Of a stretch of DNA of 64,000 nt, positions 1 to 11,453 are shown in pieces (the stretch's first letter is position 1; every line of letters starts with the position of its first letter). The stretch is taken from contig NC_053149.1 in NCBI RefSeq assembly GCF_016808335.1, positions 58,767,922 through 58,831,921 on the forward strand, given 5' to 3'. The notes below the pieces were generated by a model that ran no database searches, was not told where the DNA came from, and worked only from the letters and a program-made list of their open reading frames with translations. Source of the DNA: Panicum virgatum (taxonomy: Eukaryota; Streptophyta; Magnoliopsida; Poales; Poaceae). The translations under genes were made by a program, and so were the position numbers.

Positions 1-785
1 TAGGTCGCATCCATGCGCCTAGAGAACTCGCGTGTTTTCCCAACCTCAAAGCCTTGAATGTGCCTATCAAAATTTCCAAGGTTTGATTTGAAAGGACATA
101 GATCTTTCCTCCTACAAATCCCACAATTCTTTTCTTTGAAAAAAATCACAGAACTGAAAATCCTATTTGCAGGTGAAGAAAAAAAAACATAAGCTAACTT
201 ACATGGAGATGCTCTTGGAGACTCGCATGATAAAGATACGGGCGCACTCCAAAATTAAATAGAGAGTGTCCCGCATAAATACGAAAGTGTTTTCTCTGCA
301 GTTCAAAATTAAATGAGGGTGTCCCACATAAATACGTAAGTGTCAAAAATTAAATGAGGGTGTCCCACATAAATACGTAAGTGTTTCCTCTGCAGTTCAA
401 AATTAAATAAGGGTGTCCACATAAATACGAAAGTGTTGCCTCTGCACTACCGACACCGTAGAGGGACTCTTTCACTAACATACGAGCCCACTGCATCGGG
501 GCCCATGAGTCAATGGGACAAGTCCTTCTGGTACTGCAAAGCAGGTTCGTCCCATAAACACTAGCGCTGAAAAAAAAAGCTTGTAACTCGTAGCTAGCTC
601 GGCTCGGCTCAACTCGACTTTTGTCAACGAGCTGAGCCGTGCTAGCAGTTTTGCTCGTTAATTTAACAAGGCAGCTCAAGCTAGCTTGGGAGCTGCTCGC
701 GAGCCAAATAAGCCGAAACACAAGGCAGAAGCAGATCGACCAACCAGCCCAATAAGAGTACATGGCAATCGGCCAACCCTAACGA
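1..785. repeat. Intergenic DNA with a short tandem repeat and an AGCTCG-rich element remnant
   Basis: No coding region is supported here. Positions 251-446 hold four imperfect direct copies of a 40-53 bp unit that starts AAAATTAAAT and contains CACATAAATACG; two copies also carry a TCTGCAGTTC tail. Positions 583-722 are a segment dense in AGCTCG/GAGCC words. A related segment recurs at 1476-1626, so both look like remnants of one DNA-transposon family. The open frames across it are short and show no domain. Confidence 0.5.
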
Positions 786-1054
786 CAGCCTGTTCGGCTG
801 GTGGGAATTGGCTGGGCTGATCAACCCAGCCATCCAGCGGTCCACCAGCAGCCGAACGGATGTGCGCCCAGCCCAGCCATCCAGCAGTCCGCCTGCAGCC
901 GAACGGATGTGCGCCCAGTGCGAGTTCAGAAGAAGCGAACTTCCTTGATGTGTACATGTTCTTCACAAACAGCCGTTCGGTGGTTGTGGTGCGTATGTGA
1001 CTGGGCTGATCGAACCAGCTAGCCCAGCCAATTCCTACCAACCGAACAGGGCCA
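786..1054. mobile_element. MITE-like inverted-repeat element
   Basis: The left end (CCTGTTCGGCTGGTGGGAAT, from about 787) is matched in inverted orientation by the right end (ATTCCTACCAACCGAACAGG, to about 1051). The interior holds two direct copies of a roughly 50 bp unit containing GCCGAACGGATGTGCGCCCA (807-920). I could not settle a target-site duplication, so the superfamily is open. Confidence 0.55.
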
Positions 1055-1830
1055 TACTGTGGTGCCTGTCGTGTGCTTTCTCTACACCCCCTCCCGCTTG
1101 TCTAAGCGCCGCCATGCCGGCACGGGCGACGGCGCGGACTCGGGGTCGAGTCTTCTCCATCTCCTTCCTTGACTTCTATATGTCGCGTGCCGCAGTGGTG
1201 GCTGCATCCTCTCTGTACCATCTCCGTGGCATGGACATGGGCGCGTGACCTCGCGTAACTCGCCAGCTCCCGCTGTGGCCACACACCTCCGCGCAAACAG
1301 GCAAGCTACCTGCAGTTCTTCTCTATCCAATCAAAGATGCAAGCACTAGCTCTTTTTTCTTCCTCGTCTGATTTCCCTTTTCTAATCGAGAGCAAGGCAG
1401 CAGCAACAGGCCAGGCCAGCAATCACATTTGCACTGTTCGCCGGACCTTATCAGCCTTCAGCCCTCTTCTGCTGTTCGTATGTTGAGCTCGCAAGCTGAA
1501 ACGAGACAGCTCGGGTTTTTCACGAGTCGAGCCGAGCTGTAAGTTTTGCTCGTTTGCTTAACGAGCCGAGCCGAGCCGAGCCAGCTCGAAATCATGACGA
1601 GCTGATGCGAGCCGAGTCGAGCCCTAGAAACACCACCCACGACATCTCACATCTCCCTCCTTGAAAGCGTGAAGGGACGACGGCGGAGAGGACAGAGGCG
1701 AGGCGAGGCGAGGCACCCACCCAACACTCGTGAGTCCAATCGAATCGAGCCCCGAGCAATTCTCAGCAGCAGCGAGGAACCCTAATCACTTCAGGCGGAG
1801 CATAGGCTAGCGAGCAGATCGCGCTACAAA
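1055..1830 (+). promoter_or_regulatory. Upstream region and probable 5' UTR of the dsRNA-binding protein gene
   Basis: No separate gene is supported. The region contains the second AGCTCG-rich segment (1476-1626). From about 1630 it becomes a purine-rich and then GC-rich leader typical of a grass 5' UTR, running to the ATG at 1831. No convincing TATA box was fixed. The boundary between promoter and UTR is inferred. Confidence 0.35.
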
Positions 1831-4800
1831 ATGTTCCGGTCGCGGCTGCAGGAGATGTGCCAGCAGCGGCGGTGGGCGCCGCCGGTGTACGAGCACACCC
1901 GCGAGGGCCCCGACCACTCGCCCCTCTTCCGCGCCACCGTCCTTGTCCATGACGAGAAGTTCAGCTCCCCCGACGAAGGAGCGCGGTCGACCAAGGAGGC
2001 GTACAACCTCGCCGCCATGGCCGCCTTCGAGCACCTCGCCGGGCTCCCGGCCGCGGCCGCGGCCCTTGTCCCGGTTCCGGCCGCTCCAGCGCCTCCGCAG
2101 CCTGGTGAGTTGTCTGTTTGCTCAGTACGGTTTTTAGGTAAAAATAGGGGTTTTTGTTCCTCGTCTTCTCGGTAAGATTCCTCTCTCCATCAGCCCATCT
2201 AGGAACCCCATGCTATAGTTTTCCTCTTTTTCTGGAAATACTTTGTTCATTCCCTTTTAAAATTGAAAAAATTCCTTAGATGGTCGGGTGGTAGCATTGG
2301 ATTTCTGTACCCTTCGTTTTATTTTATTTGAGTTCTAAATGAGGTACTTGCAATTGTTTCATGCTGGTGACTGAGTAATGTGTTAAGAATCACTTCAAGA
2401 TTTTAGCCATTTAGTTGCCTAGCTTCTGAAAGCACGCTATCAGATGAACTGATGAAAAGTTGAAATTATTAGCAGATAAAAAACTGTTCACAGGCAAGCT
2501 TTACATATATTATGGTTGCAATAGAGGAAGATGATCCCTTTTTTCGTTTACTACTAGTACAATGGGAGTACTGGTAGCAGGCATTCATGTAGGCAGATGA
2601 CTCACCAGCACACTGTATTCTTTGATTTCGTATTGATAGCACTTGATTTTACAAGGACGGCATGAGATTCTTGTAGCTAGTTGACCATGAAGATAAAAAT
2701 CTGGTAGTTGTATAATGGATATAGCACAAGTACCACGTGAATCATTGAATACACAATGAACTTGACAGAAGTCGTGCTGAACTAATTTAAGAAATGCAGG
2801 ACAAGTTGTCTATAGGTTTAGTAAAAGGAAAAAGTCTATATCACCCCCTATGGGGGGGTGGACTACATAACCCCCTAACCTATGAAACGGTCTATATCAC
2901 TCCCTGAACTTTCCAAAACCGGTCAAATTACCCCCTAACGCAGTTTTGAAAAATCATAGTAAATCACAGAAAAATCATAAAATGGAAAATCCAATTTTGT
3001 TAGACTCTGTGTAGATCTACTCATTTTGAGTCCAACGCAATTGGATTTTTTATTTTATGATTTTTCTGTGATTTACTATGATTTTTTGAAACTGCTTTAG
3101 AAGGTAATTTGACCGGTTTTGGAAAGTTCAGGGGGTGATATAGAACGTTTTATAGGTTGGGGGGTTATGTAGTCCACCTCCCATAGGTGAGGGGGTGATA
3201 TAGACTTTTTCCTTAGTAAAATGGTTGCACGGTTGCATCTCAGGAATATTCATCATGCGATCCATATGTCCTTCCTGGAAAATTATTATTTGGATTCTTT
3301 TATGTCTTGATTCGTTGATTTATCCATTACCCTTGTCCTTTGGAATCCATAGTAATTTATTCTCTCATGTTATAAAGATCCTTTCTTCATGGTACTCTAA
3401 AGTTTCTTTGCTCATTTTCAAAAAAGGCGAAAATGTTTTTTTTGCTTTATATCGCACTCACTACATTTTTTGTATTGTAGCGACCCAACTTCCTTACAAG
3501 AGTCAGTTACAAATTTATGCTCAGAAGCGAGGCAAGAATCTGCCTTTGTATCGTACCATTAATCTTGGCTCTCTTCATGCATCTCTATTCAAGTCAGAAG
3601 TAACCATAGATGGGCAAACATTTGAGAGCCCAGAATATTTTCGCACAATGAAGGAAGCTGAAACTGCTGCTGCAAAAGTTGCACTGATGTCCTTACCTCA
3701 AGAAGCAAGCCCACCACAACAATCTCTGGTCGGTACATTCCTTTTCGTTTTCACTTATGGAGCATTAAGTTATCACCACCTCACCTATTTATAATTATTT
3801 ATACACTTCAGCATTTGTGTGTACTGTCAATAAACATTCACCAAACAAGCTTATATAGTTCCGTACATCTGGATTTGGGTCCAATGAAATTTTTGTCTAT
3901 ATTGATAATGCAACTTTCCGTGACCTTTAAATTGGGAACGACATATATGGTAGGACATATTTTAATATCTAATGTTCTATTAATAATTTTTTAGTTCATT
4001 TAGGAGTGCAAATGTATTTAAATGCATGCCATTTCGTACCTGTTGGCAAATAAGTCACTAGTTGTGAAGTTAAGGCCGCTGGTATAGTTCTTGGGTCTTG
4101 CATTCCAGGTAAAGGTATTACTGTATTAGTTGGGTTAAAGCCTGAAGAAGTTGCTTCCACTCCATTTCTGCTTGCTAATGAAGTGTCCGTCTTGTTATTA
4201 CTTTTACATTATTGCTATTGTTTCTGGTTTGTCGTTCTTGTTAGGCTTCATCTCTAACCTATCCAACTTGCTTAGTACTAAACACTTCATTAATGTTCTA
4301 TTGTATGGAAACCATGACCCAACTGTGCAGATACTAGGGTTTAGTCATTTAGATTAAAGGTGTTAGAACTTAGAAATTCCATTAACAATTGTAGAACTAT
4401 GATCCATTTACCATATCAACCACCAAGCATATTTCATCGTGCATAAACTTTGCCTGCTTCTAAAACTTCTACTTACATCTGTGACTATTCCGGAGGATAT
4501 TATCATTCCCGAACCATTGTTCAAATGCGAAAGCAGTAAACTTTGAAAATTATCTCAAAACTGCTTGGCGCTCAAATTGCAGTAATGTAACCATTGCAGG
4601 TGTCTGACAGCTAGCATGAAGCAAGGTTCATAAGAACCGGATAACAGTTCGTAAATCATAATGTAACTTCAGATATGGCCTAAGCTTCTTTAATGTTTTT
4701 GTATCAATGCAAGGGACATATCACTATGCATCTGCTTTTATGGATCAAATGGTCATAGTTCTAGTATCACAAACACATTCAGCCAAAAAAATTTTATTAC

Positions 4801-7800
4801 CAGTATATGCAAAATTTTAACTATATCAATTTAAATGAATCAAAATCTTTTACAGGTTCCGTCAGTATCTTATAAGAATCTTCTACAAGAACTGGCTCAG
4901 AAGGAAGGCTTTCCCTTGCCTGTCTATGCCACAACTTCAGATGTCTCAAATTGTTCTGCTGCCTTCATATCAACTGTTGAAATTCAAGGTACAACTTTTC
5001 AGGGAGAGCCAGGGAACACCAAGAAGCAAGCAGAGATGAATGCTGCTAAGGTTGCTTTTCAACATTTCAAAGACAGTAAGTCACTAAAATACTGAAATTG
5101 TCACTAAAATAAAGTAGACCGCCAAAATTTATATGCTGATCCTTACAATCTTCCAAAATCATGCTCAGGTTTAGCTCTTGTGGGTTCTCTGTATATTTTG
5201 GCAATATCAATTGCCCCTGTCTAACCTTCTTTTTTTTTTCTATCCATGCACTTGTTTCACATACTTGTAGTGACATTTTTTTACCTTTTAGGGGACAGAG
5301 GTTCTGCTGTACATGGAGGATCACCCATGCAACAAGGAAACGATAATTTGTTTTCTGGACAAAATATCAAGATTCCATCCTCCATGCAACAAGGAACCAA
5401 TAACCTGTTTTCTGGACAAAAGATCAAGATTCTAGAGCCTAAATTTTCAGGTCACGCTGTATCAACAACAAAACCTGGCAAGGATAATGACTTTGATGCT
5501 GGTGAGTTTCCTGGTTACATTCCTTTTGTTCCAGTTCTTTGTAAACTATCATGCAAAGTACATGAACATTTCATATTAATCTCTAGTATTAGGTTTCTCT
5601 TGTTACAGACCTTGGATGGAGAATCGAATGAGAGAGAGAGAAGAGCAGTGGCTCTGTTGTCTATATGAAGAAGATAAGTACATGGGCCATATGGGCCTAT
5701 AGTGTATGGGTCTTGATATTCCTAACACCCCCCTTCAAACTCAAGGCGGAAACGGAGAATTTGAAGCATTGAGTTTGAGTAAGTGAAGCCGATGCTGCTC
5801 CCGAGTTTGTGCTTTGGTGAAAAAGTCTGCCAATTGCAATTCTGACGGTACATACTGAAGATCAATTGTTTTCTGATGACAGTGAGATCGCGTAAATGAG
5901 GCATCCACACCAATATGCTTTGTAAGTTTATGCTTCACTGGATCATTATCAATCTGTATGGCTCCAGTATTATCGCAAAGAAGAGGTGTGGGAGCATCAC
6001 AAGAAATACAAAAATCATGTAACAACCATCGAAGCCATACAATCTCTGAAGTGGTAGTGGCAAGGGCTCTAAGTTCGGCCTCTGTACTGGATCGAGATAC
6101 AGTTGCCTGCTTCTTATACTTCCATGCAAGAGGAGAAGAGCCAAGAAGAATGCAATAATCTGTGATAGAACGACGATCTGTTGGATCACTCGCCCAAGTA
6201 GAGTCTGAGTAAGCATGAAGCTGAAGCGGACTATCACGAGCATAGAGCAAACACTGAGATGATGTCCCCTGTAAATATCTCAACACACGAATCAAATGTC
6301 CAAAAATGAACCGAAGTAGGAGCACTCACAAACTGACTGAGAATATGGACTGGATGAGCAATATCAGGTCTAGTAACAGTGAGATAAACAAGGCTGCCCA
6401 CAATATGCCGATATCGAGAGGGATCCTCAAGAGGTGTACCGTCATTAGGGCGAAGCTGCAGGTGAAGATCCATAGGTGTAGCAGCCGTCCGATTATCAGT
6501 AATACCAGACCGAGCAATAAGATCTTGTATGTATTTGGACTGAGAAAGATAATATCCCTTTGGAGAATGTATCACCTCAATTCCTAAGAAATAGCTGAGA
6601 GGACCCAAATCAGACATATGAAATTGCTCACTAAGTTGCTGCTTCAGCTGAGAAATATATTCCACATCATCTCCTGTTATCAACATATCATCAACATATA
6701 AAAGTAGCAAAGTACGTCCACATGGAGAGAGATGAATAAATAAGGCAGGATCATGATCACTAGGGGAAAAACCAGCAGCCCGAACCACAGTAACAAAACG
6801 CTCAAACCAAGCACGAGGAGCTTGTTTAAGGCCATATAAAGCACGACAAAGTCGACAAACATATCCTGAAGGAGCATCAACACCTGGGGGTGGCTGCATA
6901 TAAACTTCCTCATGCAAGTCACCATGAAGAAAAGCATTCTGAACATCCATCTGAGAGATACGCCAAGAAGAAATGGCAGCCACTGCAATCAAAGTACGAA
7001 CAGTGGTCATATGAGCAACAGGGGCAAATGTCTCATCATAATCTCGTCCCTGAATCTGTTGGAACCCTCTGGCAACAAGACGTGCCTTATATCTCTCAAC
7101 AGAACCATCGGACTTGGTCTTGATTTTAAACACCCACTTACATGTAATGGGTACCGCATGTGACGGTAATGGAACAATATCCCAAGTGCCTGTACGATCA
7201 AGAGCAGCAAGCTCTTCGGACATAGCAAGCTGCCATTCTGGAATACAAGAAGCTTCCTGATAAGTGGATGGCTCAACAATAACATCACTCACACGTGGAA
7301 ATCCCAACTTGTCAGGAGGCTCAATAGTAGTGCGATCCCGTAGATTATATCGTGGACCAGCCTGTAACTCATCAGAGATAGCACATGACTCATCAATATT
7401 GGCAGATTCATCTAAAACGGGAGTATCAAGACTGGCCGAGGAGGTAGGACTAGCCGGAAGCCCTGTGCGACGACGAGTGTAGACATGTGTTATAGGTGGT
7501 TTAGAGGGCGGAGGTGGTGGTAGAGTGGATGTGGTGGAAGGAGTAGGATCAGGAATAAGGGTATCAGGAGGAGGAGGAGGTGGTGGTGGTGTTATGGTAG
7601 CATCACTAGATGAAATAGGAGGAAGAAAAAGAAATGATGTGGACTCTATGGAAGAAGATGAGGACTGAGTAGAAGGGTTGTAGAAGAAAGGATGATTCTC
7701 AACAAATGTTGCATCACGAGAGATACGCATGCGACGAGAGGAAGGATCATAGCAACGATAACCCTTATGCTCGGGACTATAACCTAGAAAAACACATTCA

Positions 7801-10800
7801 ACGGATTGAGCAGTCAACTTAGTTCGCTCACGAGGTGCAAGTAAGACATAGCATGTGCACCCAAAAACTCGGAGATGGTCATAGTTAGGAGGTATACCAA
7901 AAAGAACCTCACCAGGACATTTTCCATCAAGTTTGGAGGAAGGTTGCCGATTAATAAAATAAACAGCAGTAGAGATAGCTTTTCCCCAAAAATGAGAAGG
8001 AACAAAAGATGCAATGAGAAGTGTGCGAGCAGTCTCGATAAGATGGCGATGTTTACGTTCAGCAACACCATTTTGTGCATGAGCACCTGCACAGGAGAGC
8101 TGAGCAAGCGTGCCCTCGGAGGTGAGAAACTGGCGAAAAGCTGAAGACAAGTATTCACCTCCAGAATCAGAACGAAAAACTCTAACAGCAGTGGAAAATT
8201 GAGTGTGTACCATGCGAGCAAAGGACTGGTAAATAGAACATAGTTGGGATCGATGTTTCATAAAATAGATTCAGGTGTATCGAGAATAGTCATCAATGAA
8301 AATGACATAGTAACTGTGACCACCCTTGGAAGCAAAAGGTGAAGGACCCCAGACATCCGAGTGAATAAGATCAAAAGGTCTAACAGAATGCGAAGTACTG
8401 CTGGAATATGGGAGTTGAACTTGTTTCCCAAGCTTGCAACCCTTGCAATGAAAGCTAGGATCAATAGGAATATGACCTAGATGTCCCTGATGAATTAAGG
8501 TAGACAATCGAGACCCACAAAGGTGACCAAGACGATGGTGCCACTTGGCAAAAGATGAAGCTGATGATGACACAGCTGACGACGCACGGGCAGCGGAAGA
8601 AGGAAGACATAAGGTATCCAAAACATAGAGATTAGAAGAATCCCTACGGCGATGACCAGTCCCAATCACATTCCCTGTTTGACGGTCCTGAATGAAGCAC
8701 GATGACTCATCAAATCCAACAAAGCAGTTCATATCAGCTATTTGACCCACTGATAGAAGATTCATAGTTAGCTGAGGTACACAGGAAATATCAGGTATAT
8801 AGAAATGAGGAGACTGAAGAGAACCCTGATGAGTAACATGACAAGCTGTACCATTGGCTGTATTGATAGAACTACCATCAGTGACAGGCTTACATGCTAC
8901 CAATTTGGACCTGTCAGATGTCACATGGAAAGAAGCCCCTGAATCCAAAAACCAAGTCTCCGGGGCAATGTAATCTGAGGCAGCTGCAATAGCAATTGTA
9001 TTGGTTGAATCTGACATGTTGAAGTACTGAAAACACTTACTGCAACAAAGAGCTGGGGACCTCAATAGCAGAGAAGATGACCTGCAGTCTCCAGAGACAA
9101 CAACAAGGGACCTTCTCTGCAGCACAGCAGAGCAGAGCCCCAAGCAGAGCAGAGCACCTCTCCCTTTCCTTTCTGCAGAACACCAGCAGAGCAGAGCAGG
9201 GGCGCACAGCTTGGACGGGCCGGCAGCAGAGCAGAGCAGCACCAAATCAGAGCATCACCCTTCTTCCGTTCTTCAGAACACCAGCGGAGCAGAGCACACC
9301 CTTTCTTGCGCCATCAGAGCAGAGCAGAGCAGCCCCCCCTTGCCGTGCTGCAGAACAGGGGCGGGCGCAGAGCAGAGGCGCAGCAGGGGCGGGCGCGGAC
9401 GGGGCGGGCGGCGACGTCCGCGCGCGGATGGGCGCGTGGCGACGCGCACGGACAGGCGCGGCGCGCGAACGGGCGGCCGGCGACCCGCAACAGGCGGACG
9501 ACCGTGACGGGCGGCGGACGAGGACGCCGCGACCAGCGGCGACCTGAAGTGCCGCGACGAGCAGCAGGCGACGGCGGACAGCAACGTGCAGATCCGCGCC
9601 GGCAGGCGGCAAACGAGCAACCAGACGACCGTCGGCGAAGGGAAACAGTGGATCTTGGGTGGGCTAACCTAACCCTAACCCAACCTGCTTTGATTCCATG
9701 TTACAGACCTTGGATGGAGAATCGAATGAGAGAGAGAGAAGAGCAGTGGCTCTGTTGTCTATATGAAGAAGATAAGTACATGGGCCATATGGGCCTATAG
9801 TGTATGGGTCTTGATATTCCTAACATCTCTAAACCAGCTTCTCTACATTCCTGCTTGTAAATGTGATCTTTCAAATTTAAATTATGGCGTCAGTTCCTTA
9901 GCCTCTCAGATTCTTTGGGGCTAATATCCTGGGTTTAATTTCTTCCTCTTTAAACATTGGTGAGTTTGGAGTTTTTAAACTAGATTGATCATGCATTTGT
10001 GATGGACAATGCTACTAGTTAGTTAGTATGGCTGTTTAGAGCACATTTGTAAACACGTTTTGTACTTGCACAACAGTGCCGTGAAATTTTATCGGCCTTA
10101 CCTGTGGGGTCCTGGTAGAATTACACAAGCCATAATGGCCAAACAAAACCTTCTGGACATCGGGAGGGTGTGAGCTGCGAGTGTAAGGCATCTTGGGTTC
10201 CAAACCCCAGACATGTCTTCATTTTCTTCCCAGTCACTTCTCTCACGTGCTGGTGTCAGCAACAGCAATGGTTTAAAACATAAAGTAGAAGGTTCTTGCA
10301 AACACCGGGATTAGCTTCAGTTCTCAGGGTCAGCGCGCTTCAGTTCTCAGGGTCAGCGCGTATGGCCTCCAGCTGAGATAGATGCGGTATTGTGGCATTG
10401 TAGTGGCTGTGCTGCTATATAACCCTGAAATTTTGATATTCTAAACCACAAATAATGTTTTAGATAATATTTTCCTTGACCAGTCAACCAGCGTTATGGT
10501 CACTGAGAGGTAGAAATATGAACCAGTAGAATATTCCCTTCTACACAGGTTAAGTTCAACATTGCGGCGTTGCCTTAATTAACTTTCAGCTGGCATATCT
10601 TTTTCTGCATCCATCGTCCATGATATTGTGTTTCATGTTTACTTTCGTGTGTAATTGCCTCTGGGTGATAGTCTGTTTTCTCCATGTAATCTTGATTTTC
10701 ATTCACTACCTCATGTTATGTTCATGTGCAGTAAATCATGATGCTAGATCAGCTGGCTCTGCTAACCCACTCCCTGTTGCTGCTACAACACAATTTCTTG

Positions 10801-11453
10801 ATGAAAATGCTCAATCTGCAAAGATGGAAGTTGACAAATTATTCCTTCCAGAGCCAAACACAGAAGTTGAAGCAGTGATTTCATCTCTGAAAGTTGAAAA
10901 ACTACCCCTTCTAGAGTCGAGCATGGACTCATCTCTGAAAGTTGACAAACTGTCCCTTCCGGAGCAAAGTATGGATGTTAAAGTTACAGATTCATCTCTG
11001 AAAGTTGACAAACTGCCCCTCCCTGAACCAAGCACAGAGTTGGAAGTGATGAACTCATCTCTGCAAGTTGCTGAACCACCCATTGCAGAGCCAAGCACAG
11101 AAGGTGAAGTCATGGACTCATCTGTGAAAGTCAGTGAACCGCCCATACCCAAGGCATGCTCAGAAGTTGAAGCAATGGATACATCTCTGGAACACACATC
11201 GACTGCGAATGGTCAGTCACCCCTCATAGCCCCAACCAGTACCTCCACTCTCACTGTGCCAACTGCTACCACGCCTGTCAGCTCCGGATGTGGCTGCTAC
11301 ATGTTAACCAACAGGATCCAAGTCTACCCTCGCAACACCGACATGGCTATCCCTGAAGGCGCAACCATGCTTCCCTTCAGCGACAATGTGTGGGTGGCCG
11401 TAAGCCTGCCTTACTGCAACAACGATGAAGGTAATATTTACTCTGCAATGTGA
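1831..11453 (+). CDS. Double-stranded RNA-binding protein with three dsRBDs (DRB family)
   Basis: Five coding exons with GT-AG junctions and matching phases: 1831-2104, 3481-3728, 4856-5075, 5292-5501 and 10732-11453, giving 557 residues. Exons 1, 2 and 3 each encode one dsRBD (residues about 1-78, 96-166 and 177-246), with the expected alpha-beta-beta-beta-alpha pattern and the C-terminal KxxAExxAAKVA helix clear in domains 2 and 3. Plant DRB proteins bind dsRNA and partner Dicer-like enzymes in small-RNA biogenesis; that role is by family. Exon 4 has a duplicated MQQGxxNLFSGQ unit. Exon 5 has about six acidic 16-21 residue repeats of the type [16 protein letters not shown], then a Ser/Thr/Pro-rich stretch and a conserved-looking C-terminus. 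The last exon might instead splice at the GT at 11431. Intron 4 is about 5.2 kb because of a copia insertion. The ATG follows a GC-rich leader and opens directly into dsRBD1. Confidence 0.87.
2827..3212. mobile_element. Mutator-type MITE in intron 1 of the DRB gene
   Basis: The 386 bp element has long terminal inverted repeats: GGAAAAAGTCTATATCACCC at the left and its complement at the right. It is flanked by an exact 9 bp target duplication, TTAGTAAAA, at 2818-2826 and 3213-3221. The two halves are largely complementary, so a transcript through it would fold into a long hairpin. The 9 bp duplication supports the Mutator superfamily. It has no coding capacity. Confidence 0.88.
5601..5727 (-). 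repeat. 3' LTR of the intronic copia element
   Basis: 127 bp, TGTTA...TAACA, matching 9699-9825 base for base on inspection. The adjacent polypurine tract (CCCCCC on the + strand at 5728) marks it as the 3' LTR for minus-strand transcription. Confidence 0.95.
5741..9028 (-). pseudogene. Copia pol polyprotein, broken (protease, integrase, RT, RNase H)
   Basis: Read on minus: the protease motif DSGASFH (about 8930), a gag-pre-integrase HHRLGH segment, then integrase (HSDVWGP, later DSGGEY and ERKHRH). Reverse transcriptase follows with YVDDM, then RNase H ending near 5741. Two lesions are visible. One is an in-frame TGA at 8271-8273 within the integrase. The other is a frame change near 6290-6325 between RT and RNase H. 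Around 7500-7640 the integrase-RT linker is a Pro/Ser/Thr-rich low-complexity stretch. The enzyme could not be made intact from this copy. Confidence 0.92.
9100..9680 (-). other. GC-rich, repetitive leader of the copia element where gag should lie
   Basis: Between the 5' LTR and the protease there is no Gag core or zinc knuckle. The segment is instead CAGAGCAGAGC-rich, with two or three imperfect copies of a roughly 75-120 bp unit containing CAGAACACCAGC (about 9120-9320), followed by very GC-rich sequence. Open frames on both strands here look compositional. The segment may have replaced gag. Confidence 0.55.
9699..9825 (-). repeat. 5' LTR of the intronic copia element
   Basis: 127 bp LTR matching 5601-5727. 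The primer-binding site lies just inside it at about 9684-9698 on the minus strand. Confidence 0.95.
9826..10731 (+). other. Remainder of DRB intron 4
   Basis: AT-rich intronic sequence with no gene. It contains an exact tandem duplication of a 23 bp unit, CTTCAGTTCTCAGGGTCAGC plus GCG (10315-10337 and 10338-10360). It ends in the splice acceptor CATGTGCAG before exon 5 at 10732. Confidence 0.5.

Larger units (their letters stand above)
5601..9825 (-). mobile_element. Ty1-copia retrotransposon, antisense inside DRB intron 4
   Basis: Complete 4225 bp element bounded by 127 bp LTRs (5601-5727 and 9699-9825), which begin TGTTA and end TAACA. The target duplication TCTCT is exact (5596-5600 and 9826-9830). 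The LTRs are identical by eye, which implies recent insertion. On the minus strand a degenerate initiator-tRNA-Met primer site (TGGAATCAAAGC) follows the 5' LTR, and a G-rich polypurine tract precedes the 3' LTR. Pol order protease-integrase-RT-RNase H identifies copia. No gag with a zinc knuckle is visible, and pol has a nonsense codon and a frameshift, so the copy is non-autonomous. The very short LTRs suggest an Ale/Hopscotch-like lineage, which I have not proven. Confidence 0.95.

Noticed and set aside
9077..9547. Plus-strand 156-residue ORF
   Set aside because: It is made of CAGAGCAGAGC repeats and GC-rich sequence inside the copia leader, with no domain.
9664..9682. Interstitial telomere repeat (CCTAACCCTAACCC)
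   Set aside because: There are only two imperfect units, not the plant TTTAGGG type, and they lie inside the copia leader.
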